From Gamarada debralockiae (Eukaryota > Ascomycota > Leotiomycetes > Helotiales > Hyphodiscaceae): a DNA stretch of 41,944 nucleotides. The first letter of the stretch is position 1; each line of letters begins with the position of its first letter. Shown here piece by piece: positions 10,542 through 20,891 of the stretch. Below the pieces are notes generated by a model. The model was given only the letters and a program-made list of their open reading frames with translations, ran no database searches and had not been told where the DNA came from. Both the position numbers and the translations under genes were made by a program. The stretch lies in NCBI GenBank assembly GCA_002803225.1, contig NXFV01000231.1, forward strand, positions 1 to 41,944. The letters are read 5' to 3'.

Positions 10542-11675
10542 ATGAGTTTGAATAGTTATCTGAACGGTAACCCAAACGCTCCTCCTCCACCTTCTTCAGG
10601 AATTCAGAGGCTAGGCCAAGGTACACCACAAGGATATGCTTTTCAATTCTCGAACTGTACCGGCCGTCGAAAAGCTCTTCTCATTGGAATCAACTACTTT
10701 GGACAACGAGGCCAATTATCAGGATGCATCAATGATGTGAAAAATATGTCTGTTTTCTTGAACGAAAACTATGGCTATCAACGAACAGATATGGTGATTC
10801 TTTCAGATGATCAGCCAAATGCGATGTCGCAACCGACCAAGCAGAACATGCTTTGAGGAATGCATTGGTTGGTGAAAGACGTGAGACCAAATGATTCCCT
10901 GTTCTTCCACTTCTGGCCATGGGGGTCAAACCAAGGCCATCAGGGATAGCAATGACGCATACGACGAGGTTATATACCCAGTCGATTTCCGGGAGGTAGG
11001 CACCTCCGTGACGACGAGATGCACAAAATAATGGTCGAGCCCTCCAACCGGGTACCCGACTTACAGCAATCTATGACTCAACTCACGCCGCTGCCGCACT
11101 TGACTTGCCGTACATCTACTCCACGCAGGGCATTCTCAAAGAGCCAAATCTTGCAAAAGAAGCAGGACAGGGACTTTTGGGTGCCATTTCCTCGTATCGC
11201 CATGGAGACCTTGGCGGTTCTGCGAGCAGCATAATGGGATTCTTTAAGAAAGCAACGACTGAAAATGATGCGTATCAAAAGTCATTAGCTACAAAGACTT
11301 CGCCAGCTGATGCCATCATCTGGTTCAGTAACAATGACAAAACTTCGTTAGTAGTCCTGTTTGTCATCCTTGCTTTCTTCGACGCATAGAAAACTTGTGC
11401 TAACCAAACATTAACAGGTCCATGGATGCAACACTTGCGACCGGCGCTATGTCGCGGGCGTTTATCACGGTCATGAAACGTAATCCTGAGCAAAGTTATA
11501 TACAATAGCTCAACAGCGTTCGTGATGTCCTTGCTGAGAGAGGAGAGCAAAGGCCACAGCTGGGTTGTTGTCATCCTTTGAGTAAGTCATGTCTTCTACT
11601 CACTTCATCCAGCCATCTTGGTGTGAATGTTAGAACTAAAGTTTTTTCAGATACGAATCTTCGTTCGTCGTGTGA
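10542..11675 (+). pseudogene. Type I metacaspase pseudogene, catalytic Cys lost
   Basis: The opening has the proline-rich metacaspase N-terminus, then [19 protein letters not shown] and GCINDVKNM (p20 start). TGA at 10854-10856 interrupts LRGMHWLV (CGA to TGA). At about 10912 a 2-nt loss breaks the FFHYSGHGG block holding the catalytic His. More frame changes follow near 10990-11020. The catalytic DSCHSG is replaced by DSTHAA, with Thr codon ACT at 11081-11083 where Cys should be. The next section (LPYIYSTQGILKEPNL onward to 11346) is well preserved. Introns 11347-11417 and 11582-11650 are canonical, with TAG at 11506-11508 between them, and the C-terminal DTNL is frame-shifted. Active metacaspases are Ca2+-dependent Arg/Lys proteases in stress, protein quality control and cell death; this copy cannot be one. 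Confidence 0.9.
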
Positions 11676-12532
11676 TAGGTTTTGACTTTGGGATATGATT
11701 ATTGGGTTGAGACGCTTCGGTTTATAGCAGGGCCGGAACATTAGAAGATGTGAAGAAGTTTACGTAGAAGTGACTCAAAGGCGAGGATCTTAAGAATTTC
11801 CGGGTAAAGCTGCATTTGGGAGACTGTTGTAAGTTGAATTACTTAACGACTATGTCATGGCGCTAGCCATAGTTGCTTTGGAATCGACAAAAGAAGAAGT
11901 GCAATTCCAAGATTGAAGATAGATCAAAAGCAGGTTTCGTGACCACGAAAATAGAATTGCTTTCACTTCCCCACCCACAGTAGGAAACAATGATACTTTT
12001 CATTCTTTTCTCTTCTGAGATCATCAGGCAATTGATTATTCCTCCACAAAAGCAACGGACGAAAGTTGCCCCTTCGCACCATCTTCACTCCTCTCAGACC
12101 TCAATATACTCCTTAAGCTGAACTCCAGGTTGATCTGAGCTCACAAGGAGAGCCGTGAGAACAAAGAGCTCGCCAGCACCAGGGTGGGAATTTGAAGATT
12201 TCAAAACCTGTCTATCTTTACCTGAAACATATAGCTATCTGGTCTTTCCCAGGAAGAGATTGAATGAAGGAGATAGGCTTCAGTCAGCCTCGCGCCCTGA
12301 GCTGAAGAGTGCCTCGCAGTCTTAGGTGTTTTCCGTCCCGCCGAAATAGCCAATAGAAAAAGTCCGTGGCTTAATCCTGACGCCCAGCGAAGATATCACC
12401 ACTTCTTCTTCATTCCGTAACTTATCTTCTTTACACAATCTCTATATTTGAGTTACAAATCTTGTTTACTCCTGGCAAGTCACGAGAAAAATTTTACGAG
12501 ACGAGGGGAAGTATCATTAACCTAAAGCCAGG
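11676..12532. promoter_or_regulatory. intergenic; presumed promoter of the second CorA-like gene
   Basis: No open frame or repeat is supported here. The last 150 bases before 12533 are the likely leader and promoter of the plus-strand gene. Confidence 0.35.
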
Positions 12533-14218
12533 ATGGCAGTTACTCGAGCTTGCTCAGCCTTGAGCCTCATCCAAAAAGCCCCACTTGAGAGCCTGACTTC
12601 AATTGAACTTCTGCAAATCGGTCGCTCTGCACCTGGAACCACTGCTCCCATCTTTCGCGCGACACTTGGAGATGAAATAGTATCCTATATTGCCGTTGGC
12701 GAGCGTTTGGAACAGGCTGGGTGCGAAAACCAGTCTGCTGTTGGGCGGGGTATCGATAACCCGGGGATTCAAATACTGCGAGTTCTCTCTTCTTTTCAAC
12801 TATCCCATCTGACGTGATTCCAGGTTCTTAAAGTCAATTCGCGACGACAAAGGTGGTAATTTCCAAACTTTTGCCCGGTATATGGAGCTAATAGTGCCAG
12901 GCTGCACAACTAATCGCGTACAAGTATCCCCACAAACGCTTCAAAGCATCTGTGAAAAGCTTTCTATTCCGCTAGCTTTCATAGAAGCAGTCTTGAAGCC
13001 AAGTATCTGGTCGAATCAATCTGGTGGTTCGTTCCACCGCTTCAATGATGAGGACGATTTGGAATCTATAGGTATCTTTCGTCAAACCTCGGAGCCCAAG
13101 CCAAAACTAACGGACGACTTAAGATGGCTTCTATCACTACTTCAACGAATGGCATCTCGGTCCTCTTCATACCTGGTTCTCATATAGCATCAAGCACAAA
13201 TGCACCACTTATTTGCTAATCGACTGCCCTTCCACGGTAAAGGCCAAACTCATCTTCAACACAAAGGAGAGGGGTTTCCTCTCGAAACCTTTGGTGGTAG
13301 ATCAGCTTATTGCGGAGGCCTGTGCGTTTTGGAGGGAAAATTATATCAATGATCACTACAACGAGATTTTTGATTGGGTATGTATGTTATTTTTAGCTTT
13401 TTGGATTGGACTGAGGGTGTGGTAGCACGAAAGAAACGGCAGCATGGACCCACCTCTCAAGCGCCACGTCAACACAGTCGACAATCTTCAACGTCTCCAC
13501 CAACTATCGCGAAGATGGAATATGATCTACGAAGACCTCGGCGATCTCGAAGAACGCCTCGACTTCCTCATCTCCACAGCAACCAAACTCGCCTCTGCAA
13601 ACTTCAAAATCATTTCCACGACTGAATCCTTGAAATTTCTGAGGGACAGGAATCATATGAGAAGAAGATGGGTCTCGAGTTTTGACGAACGGACAAAGCT
13701 AATCATACAGTTTGTGTTCAGTATTGATTCTCAGAATAATAATCAGACGACTTTGGAGATTGCTGGGACGACGAGTACTATTGCGAAGGAAACACAAAGG
13801 GATAATTCTTCTATGATAACGTGAGACCACTTCCTATCCCTGATACTTGGCTAACGCTGAATGGCACTAGCATTGCGACTATGACTATGTTATTCCTCCC
13901 TGCGACCTTTATCTCAGTAAATCCTCCTTCTCTCATTCCGAACGTAGAGCGAGAATTGATCGTCTATAGTCAATTTTTGGCATGGTATTCTTCAACTACG
14001 GAGTCGACAGCAACGGACAAGAATACTTCCAAGTCTCATCTAGATTATGGGCATACTTCGCTGTCACTGTACCCTTGACTCTGCTCGTGTACAGTGTCTA
14101 TCAGTATTGGCAACGACAACCAGTGGAATCAAGACATAAAAAGAATGGAATTGATATGGAAATGGGATGTTTGGCGAGATTTCAATCACTCCAAAGGCGC
14201 ATCAGGAGCTGGTATTAG
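12533..14218 (+). CDS. CorA-like membrane protein without GMN motif, 6 exons
   Basis: Deduced exons: 12533-12781, 12834-13071, 13124-13377, 13426-13820, 13871-13916 and 13970-14218, giving about 476 residues. Introns 2-5 are canonical (48-53 nt; the intron at 13072-13123 has a textbook ACTAAC branch). Intron 1 is weaker: the donor is GTTCTC at 12782, and the more familiar-looking product (R-FLKSIRDD, acceptor at 12823) would be one base out of frame. The middle has the family pattern YHYFNEWHLGPLHTW, then AEACAFWRENYINDHYNEIF and a coiled coil at about 260-330. The C-terminus carries IATMTMLFLPATFISSIFGM (TM1) and LWAYFAVTVPLTLLVYSVY (TM2), the fungal CorA-like hairpin. The site of the GMN filter reads GMV, so classical Mg2+ transport is doubtful. 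Other frames in the region are shadows. Confidence 0.8.
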
Positions 14219-14682
14219 CTGTGGCTCAGATGAATGAGAGAGTATCCTTTGTTAGGAGTTGTGATGGCGTAGAATGCAAAGTATTTTGGCACTTATCCAG
14301 ACGTATGAAATGCTGATAGCGAGCTGACGGATTGTCAACATTTTATTCACAAGTAATGTATAAGATATCATTGGACAACAACGAATGGAAAGGAGAGAAT
14401 TTTAGTTTTCTACAACTGGCCCGCCAAGCGGACCACTCAAAAAGCGGACGGAACATGAAACAGACATAAAGGAGATCAACCCAGCTTATGTGGACAATTT
14501 AGCACTTCGACAATGTTCAACACTTGAGGGGTGCGAGAAACCAAGTTTGACTATAGGCTGAACAATGAACATGGTTTGGAATGTTCATCCTCATTTGTAT
14601 TCGAGACAAAGCCAACTCGACTAGCTATGCAAGTGCTACAAGCCTCAAAAGCTCTGATTTAGATTGTCCAACGCAAATATGA
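14219..14682. other. tail-to-tail intergenic spacer
   Basis: Lies between the stop codons of two convergent genes and presumably holds both 3' UTRs. No open frame, repeat or RNA gene was seen. Confidence 0.4.
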
Positions 14683-15937
14683 TCATCCAATTGATAGCTT
14701 CTGAATGCCCTCTGCTACGATGAGCTTAGCCTCTTCCAAGAAATGATTTTGGAAATCTTGTTCCGTTTTCTGTGGCTTCCAGCCGAGTTCTCTGCTGAGA
14801 TCGGACGAGGTGCGAGAGCTGTATCGTATTAGCCTAAGTGCATATTTGAGGAGGGTCCACCTACTTTGAAGAATAGCCAAGCTCAGTGTAGAGAAGCGCA
14901 GGACTCTTGTATTGCTTCGCGGCTTCTTCGAGATCAACGGATCTCACAACATCGGTTTTGATTGCTCCTATAGTGAACAGTGACTTGGCGATATTCTCTG
15001 ACAGCTCGCGCCACGAATATCGACCTGCTGCGGAGAACAAGATACCGCTTTCACCGGTAGGGATTTGTTCATTGGCGATTATCTTGAGGATGAGCAATTC
15101 GTACAGCCGAGCTAAGTCGGCAACGTGAACGTAATCCCAAACCCCCTCGCCCTCACCAATCATGATTACTTGCCCGGATTTGATGGCGGAGCGCATCATT
15201 GTTGGGACTTGAATGGAGAGCTTATTGAATGTTCCACTGCCCACGCCATAGATGGTCGGGGACATGATGATTGTAGTTGGCACTCCGACTTCGAGACCAG
15301 TCTGAACAGTGACGAGGTCCGTGGTTCGTTGGGGGTAAACTTGGAGTGACTCTCGGTACTTTTGGTACGCATAGATGTTCGACTTGTCTGTGAAGGCGTT
15401 GACCTCGTGGTATTTACTAGTGATGGGCTGATCTCCCATATTGGAAGTTCCAGAAGTCTGTGCGATATTAGTAAACGCGAGATTGTACGTCGGCAATGAA
15501 CCTACATGGATGTAATGCACTTGATTTCCAGTCTTCTTCTTTCTCTCTCCCAAACCGAGAATCAAAGCCTTAGCCGAAGAGGTATGGAATCCCGACGCCG
15601 TATGTATGACGACTGTACGTGATCAGCATATGTTCTGAAAATGGATAATCGATGAGGACCATACTGTCATGTTCACTTGCGGCATTCTGGAGAAGAGCCG
15701 AATCGTCCAAGTCATTGAAAAGAATTGTGTTAACATCTTTGTTTTGAAGGATTATGGCCTTCTCTTCACCTCGAACGAGAACGGAGATAGAATGCTTCTT
15801 ATGAATCCCTGCCTCGAGCAGCGTTGACAAAACAGAACCTCCGCTGCATACTGTCAGTTACGAACAAAGTCGACTGGTTTTGCAGAGCTTTACAGGTAAC
15901 CTGTTGCACCCGTGATAAGTATTTTGAAAGACTCCAT
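14683..15937 (-). CDS. Extended SDR / NAD(P)-dependent epimerase-dehydratase-like protein
   Basis: Deduced exons on the minus strand: 15937-15894, 15843-15665, 15612-15506, 15457-14865 and 14818-14683. The four GT-AG introns are 46-52 nt and the product is 352 residues, intact. The nucleotide-binding motif GATGYLGG spans residues 10-17, with the intron placed inside it. The catalytic YxxxK is Tyr139-Lys143 (NIYAYQKYRES), preceded by a TSGTSNMGD strand. MSPTIYGVGSG and VWDYVHVADLARLYELL are the usual distal parts of atypical/extended SDRs such as NAD-binding-13 or epimerase-like fungal proteins. Soluble cytosolic enzyme; the substrate cannot be inferred. The start is set by the exon carrying the Rossmann strand ESFKILITGATG. 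Its promoter region (15938-16779) is shared with SAD1. Confidence 0.85.
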
Positions 15938-16779
15938 TGCAGGGAATGGCGAGATAATTTGGAATAGAGTGTTGGTGAGGAGGATTTTATTGGAGAAGTA
16001 GGATTCGCGAAGAGCTGATTGAAATGAATTCAAGATATGTGTTCAGAAGTTGACTGGCATCCTTTTATTCCCAGGTGAAATCGTTGACAATGGAAACTTT
16101 GCGTAACTGGGTTGGTAATCAGGGGAGGAAGCCAAGACCAGTCATGTAAGAGTGCAGCTGGAAATCATCGATATAACCAACGAAAGGAATTCCTTCAAAG
16201 GTAGCTGACAAATTGGATGTGGAAAATGATGAAAGAATACGGGGAAAAGCCATCACATCATTGAGATGCGGCCTCGTCTGGCTTTGCCATCATTTCCGTC
16301 GTGTTCCCCATAACAAGAGAATTTATATCCGAAACCTGACGCTGAAACCTCGTCGGCGAGAAGGCATCGTTGTGGGAGCTTATGAATTCTGCAAGAGGGT
16401 TTCATAAAACATTGAGATAGCAAATCGCTTGGAAAATATACCGACTCGGTACAAGTCCTATTCAGTTCGAAAGCTTCGATGAGCTAGAGCAGACTTCTCA
16501 ACGAATGGGTGCGTTTGCGCTTGAAGCAGCCAATGAGATGGGAAGTCCTGGCTGATTGAAGGTAAGCGTGTTCATATTTCGAATCACTAGAATGGGATTT
16601 GGAATGGAGGGTCGACGTCGGTTTCTGAAGTGAAATATAAATGGAACTGAGGAGAAGCCAGCCTTGTCGCCTCGTCAAATGTGGAGTGTGCCTGATCGCG
16701 ACCTCAAAAAATTCGCGCCGAACTTTACCACCCTCACAACACTCAACCTACTCCTCCACACCCACTCAGCGCAATCAAA
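15938..16779. promoter_or_regulatory. divergent promoter region between the SDR gene and SAD1
   Basis: 842 bp between two start codons pointing away from each other. No open frame with family features and no repeat were found. The SAD1 side just upstream of 16780 is rich in CA/CT, like many fungal leaders. Confidence 0.4.
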
Positions 16780-18396
16780 ATGGCGAAACGACAAGCTGCA
16801 GAAGCATTGGAAGACGTCGCCGGCACCGATTCACCCGCATCCAAGAAATCGCGTGTCGACAACTTCCACGAACTCCACAACGGCTCCGAACTGCCTGCGC
16901 GAACAAAACTCGAAGACACTCCTCTACCAACCCCAACCCCCGGGGAAAATGGAGGGAATGGGGTAGAGGATGAAGATGAGATTATACCAGTGATGCGGCA
17001 AGCTGCTCCAGCAGAAGGGTTCGACGATCTCTACCTCGACAGCATAGACCGCAAAGTGCTTGACTTCGATTTCGAGAAACTCTGCTCCGTCTCCCTCTCC
17101 AACATAAACGTCTACGCTTGTCTTGTCTGCGGGAAATACTACCAAGGCCGGGGCCCCAAGTCACACGCCTATTTCCACGCTCTCGAAGTAGGACATCATG
17201 TCTACATCAATATGCAAACGCAGAAAGTCTACGTCCTGCCCGAAGGTTATGAAGTCAAGAACAAGAGCTTGGAAGATATAAAATTCGTGTCCGATCCTAC
17301 GTACTCAAAGGAGCAAGTCATGGCTATGGATCGCGAAGCTAAGATTGCATGGGCGTTGGGTGGAAAGGAATATATTCCCGGGTTCGTGGGCATGAATAAT
17401 ATTAAGGAAAACGACTACTTTAATGTTGTTGTTCAAGCACTATCACACGTCCCTCCACTGCGGAATTATTTCATGCTGGAATCCTTCTCTACCAAACCCG
17501 AACTCGCAAAACGGTTATCGATTCTGATACGCAAGATCTGGAATCCACGAGCCTTCAAATCACATGTATCTCCACACGAACTCCTCCAAGAAATCTCCCT
17601 GAAATCGAACAAGAAATTCACGCTCACGACACAGTCAGACCCCGCGGATTTCTTGTCCTGGTTTCTGAATAATATGCACCTAGCATTGGGAGGAAGCAAG
17701 ACGAAACCAGGCAGTTCGATAATCCAGCAAGTGTTCCAGGGAAAGTTGAAGGTAGAGAGTCAAGAGATCACAGCGAAAGCCGATGCAGGCGACCGCTTAC
17801 GATTCGAGGAAGCGGCGGAAGTCAAGGTGGACGTTAATAGATTCATGATGCTCACCTTGGATCTCCCTACAGCACCTCTGTTCCAAGACGAATTACAACA
17901 AAACATCATTCCTCAGATTCCTTTGACGAGTATTCTGTCGAAATATGATGGCTTGCGCGCACAAGAACATCTCAACACCAGAAAACGCTACCGATTACTC
18001 CACCCTCTTCCACCATATCTAGTGTTCCACATAAAGAGATTCTCAAAGAATAAATTCATCTCTGAGCGTAATCCCACGATTGTTACATTCGACGCGAGGA
18101 ATCTTGATATGGCGCCCTACGTTGAACCGTCCCAGAATCATAAGCCTGGAGAGCCAATCTGGTATGACCTGGTAGCGAACATCGTGCATGAAGCAGTAAG
18201 GGGAAGGGAAGATAGTGTTGAGGGTGGTGAGGAGAAGAAAGTGTGGAAGGTGCAGATTCGGGATCGTGCGCGGGAGGAGTGGATTCAGGTACAGGATTTG
18301 TATGTGGAGAAGACGCAGAAGGAGTTGCTGTATCTGGGGGAGAGTTATTTGCAGATTTGGGAGCGGAGGAGGGATGGGAAGGGGAAGGGCCGATGA
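16780..18396 (+). CDS. SAD1: SAD1/USP39-like tri-snRNP assembly factor (inactive USP)
   Basis: Single exon, 538 residues, good start context (TCAAAATGG). A zf-UBP finger spans about residues 95-150 (C102, C114, C117, H129, H139/H140 in VYACLVCGKYYQGRGPKSHA). A USP fold follows from about residue 200. Where active ubiquitin proteases have N-T-C-Y, this protein has E-N-D-Y (Asp212), as in USP39/Sad1, so it should not be a peptidase. Sad1/USP39 acts in the nucleus in assembly and stability of the U4/U6.U5 tri-snRNP for pre-mRNA splicing. The C-terminal half keeps the late USP block LVFHIKRFSKNKF. It ends 148 bp before the convergent RRP9 gene. The recognition is strong; the absence of introns is unusual for this window but fits an old housekeeping gene. 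Confidence 0.95.
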   Translation: MAKRQAAEALEDVAGTDSPASKKSRVDNFHELHNGSELPARTKLEDTPLPTPTPGENGGNGVEDEDEIIPVMRQAAPAEGFDDLYLDSIDRKVLDFDFEKLCSVSLSNINVYACLVCGKYYQGRGPKSHAYFHALEVGHHVYINMQTQKVYVLPEGYEVKNKSLEDIKFVSDPTYSKEQVMAMDREAKIAWALGGKEYIPGFVGMNNIKENDYFNVVVQALSHVPPLRNYFMLESFSTKPELAKRLSILIRKIWNPRAFKSHVSPHELLQEISLKSNKKFTLTTQSDPADFLSWFLNNMHLALGGSKTKPGSSIIQQVFQGKLKVESQEITAKADAGDRLRFEEAAEVKVDVNRFMMLTLDLPTAPLFQDELQQNIIPQIPLTSILSKYDGLRAQEHLNTRKRYRLLHPLPPYLVFHIKRFSKNKFISERNPTIVTFDARNLDMAPYVEPSQNHKPGEPIWYDLVANIVHEAVRGREDSVEGGEEKKVWKVQIRDRAREEWIQVQDLYVEKTQKELLYLGESYLQIWERRRDGKGKGR

Positions 18397-18544
18397 TCAC
18401 GTGGATTAAAAGGTGACTTGTATGGAGTAAGAATGAAAGAAGTGTGCGGTGGCCTGCTCATATTGAGTGGAAATGCCGCTAATCGACACAATGATACCCA
18501 TGCTACATGCCCTTAAACTCCGGTGCAATGCTCGTACGAATCAT

Positions 18545-20284
18545 TCATTCCTCGTCCTCGGATGCTCCAACGCCGTTTGCTTTCGCCTTCTCTACTCTGG
18601 GGACTTCGAAGACTACTGCTCCGTTCTTGCCCTGGACTTTCTTCCATCGTCCCATTCGATGTTCCTTGCCAACTGCAACCACGATGCAAGCGCCGTCTTT
18701 GCCTCGATCTCCGCGCTCGAAGACGGAGATGTCGTTGATGACTCCTCGGACTATGGGATGAGCTGCTTCCGAAGATTCAACGTTGCCGTTGATATGCACT
18801 CCATTGACAGAAAGCGCCTTAGTAGACCCAAGCATCCCCATAGCCTCAATCTTCTTCTTATCATCACTAACCCTCCACGCTCTAACCTGCCCATCCCAAC
18901 TGCCACTCAAAACAAAATCCGAATACGGAATCGTAGCTAGCGCCGTAATCCACCGCGGCTGTGGCGCAGGCACAATTCTCAAATCCGGATTCGTCTCGGC
19001 TGATGCCTCCTCAGGGGCAAGGGGGGGGTCCATCCCATGAGCCAACGGCAGCGTAAAAACAGGCTTCTTCTTATGCACCACCCACAGACTCAAACATCCA
19101 TTATCACCACCCGTAACGAACATCTCCTCATCAATCATAGCAACGCGATCAATGCTTCCTTCTAGGACTTTCGGGCCTGAAGAGCTAGATTTCGATTTCT
19201 TCTCTCCTCCACCACCACGGAACACGAGTTGTGATTCCTCGACTACTTTCCATAATCGAGCAGTGCGATCGCGGGCGCCGACGCTGATGCAGCGTTCTTG
19301 TGCCAGGGCTGCGATGTCGACGACTTCGTCTTGGTGGCCGAAGAGCGTTTCCACGTAGGCTAATTCGTCTAAGCTCCAAACTTTGATCGTACGGTCTTTC
19401 GAGGAGGAGAATAGTTGGTTGGTGCCTCGTCGAAAGGCTAGGCCGGTGACGGCGTCTCGATGTTGGGAAAAGACTCGTAGCGGTTTGAGGGTGTGCGCGT
19501 CCCAGACGATGATTTTGCGGTCTTTTCCTCCTGTGACGACGAACTTCCCATCCTGCGATGCCGCTACCGTAAGAATTGCGTCCGTATGTCCTTGGTATGC
19601 GTTGTCTTTTGCCTTCCTTTTGTCACCCCTCGCAAACCCCACCTGCTCAGGTTTCCTCTTCGGCGGGGGTGATGGCTTTGATCTCTTCTTTTTCGATTTC
19701 TGCACCCATTGATCCTTAGGTAATTCCTGTATCCTCCACTTCACCAGACACAAATCCTTCGAAACCGTATACGCGAACGGCGGACATGTAGCCACACTCG
19801 TATATGTTTCGCTATTGCTCTTAAACCAACTATGCTCTGCGGACTCAAAATCCAATTCGAAGGCAAGCTTGCGGTACATTCGCCCTTTTGATTCGGCGAC
19901 ATCTTCTTTTAACCGCTCGGCGATCAGGTCCCGGTCAATTTCTTCGGCATCGAATCCTACTTCGTCTACTTCTTCGCGGATATTTTCTAGGTAGCGTTCT
20001 GCGAGTCGGAGGCGGCGCTCTGCTGCTGTTTCTTCTTCCTCTCCGTCCCCTGCTTCGGAACCAGAACTGCTTTCCTCATTATCTTCATCTGAAAGAGCCT
20101 CTCGAGGCCCCTCATCACTCTCGTCTTCGCTCCCGGATATCGATTCGTCTCTCTGTGGTCTACGCTGCGGTTTTGGTTCTCGAGGAGCGGACTTTGAGGA
20201 AGCTACCCGTTTTTTGGGTGGACCAGTTGTCTCGGTGCGTTTCCGCTTCTTCTGCGAGGAGGGAATTGTGAAGAAGGAAGACAT
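18545..20284 (-). CDS. RRP9: RRP9 / U3-55K, WD40 protein of the U3 snoRNP
   Basis: Intronless, 579 residues from the ATG at 20284 (MSSFFTIPSSQKKRKR). Upstream codons in the same frame have only a TTG, so 20284 is the start. The N-terminus is basic (nuclear/nucleolar signal, KKRKRTETTGPPKKR) followed by an acidic, Ser-rich stretch, as in Rrp9 proteins. The signature EEIDRDLIAERLKEDVAES precedes the propeller. WD repeats visible in order include VTGGKDRKIIVWD, SSSKDRTIKVWSL, VGARDRTARLWKV, TGGDNGCLSLWVV and LSGSWDGQVRAWRV. Rrp9 binds the box B/C of U3 snoRNA and takes part in early pre-rRNA processing at A0-A2. It shares a 0.6-kb promoter region with PRE1. Confidence 0.95.
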   Translation of the reverse strand: MSSFFTIPSSQKKRKRTETTGPPKKRVASSKSAPREPKPQRRPQRDESISGSEDESDEGPREALSDEDNEESSSGSEAGDGEEEETAAERRLRLAERYLENIREEVDEVGFDAEEIDRDLIAERLKEDVAESKGRMYRKLAFELDFESAEHSWFKSNSETYTSVATCPPFAYTVSKDLCLVKWRIQELPKDQWVQKSKKKRSKPSPPPKRKPEQVGFARGDKRKAKDNAYQGHTDAILTVAASQDGKFVVTGGKDRKIIVWDAHTLKPLRVFSQHRDAVTGLAFRRGTNQLFSSSKDRTIKVWSLDELAYVETLFGHQDEVVDIAALAQERCISVGARDRTARLWKVVEESQLVFRGGGGEKKSKSSSSGPKVLEGSIDRVAMIDEEMFVTGGDNGCLSLWVVHKKKPVFTLPLAHGMDPPLAPEEASAETNPDLRIVPAPQPRWITALATIPYSDFVLSGSWDGQVRAWRVSDDKKKIEAMGMLGSTKALSVNGVHINGNVESSEAAHPIVRGVINDISVFERGDRGKDGACIVVAVGKEHRMGRWKKVQGKNGAVVFEVPRVEKAKANGVGASEDEE

Positions 20285-20891
20285 GGTAGTTGTCTTGGTT
20301 GTCTGTTGAGCGCTCCTCCCTGGGAAGGATTTCTGGACGAAATTCAAAAATTATTTTCTGCCGCCTTGACATCGCGACCCCTGTCTGGTTTAGTGCGGCC
20401 GAGTGTGGAGAGACGGCACGTGATCGATATTTTACTGTATGTTGGTTCTTGTGATGCAAGAGATGGATGCATTTTGATTTAATATGGCAAGAGCGCTGCT
20501 TACCGGCTACCTCACAAAATCGTGTATAGAATTCGTCATGGAAGCTTTTTCTTCTCTTCTTAAGCATCACTGCAAATATCGAATTTGAGTTAACGCTGCT
20601 TTTTTCAACTGCACCCTGCAATAAGAATACCACTGTAATAGTCTAGTGCCACATATTCCTGTCGGAATACTGTATTCAATTTGAAGTGCTTTCAAGTAAA
20701 GAAAAGTTCGTACAAAAGAGAAAAAAAGGGACTTTGAAAATGCGTTCCTGAGAAAGAGAGATTTGCGCTAATACCTAAGCGGTCTAGCTCCATTTCTACG
20801 AGGCAGCCAGCTCGTACGCGGTTGCTTGAGCTCCAAAGGAACATCACTGTCCAACTTCACAGCTCAACTTCAACTTCACAACACAATCATC
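20285..20891. promoter_or_regulatory. divergent promoter of RRP9 and PRE1
   Basis: The 607 bp between the two start codons hold no supported gene. The RRP9 side has an A/T-rich motif (CAAAAATTATTTTC) resembling, but not matching, the yeast RRPE element. No yeast-type PACE (GGTGGCAAA) was found on the PRE1 side. The 60 bases before PRE1 are rich in CAACTTCA repeats, a typical fungal leader. Confidence 0.45.
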
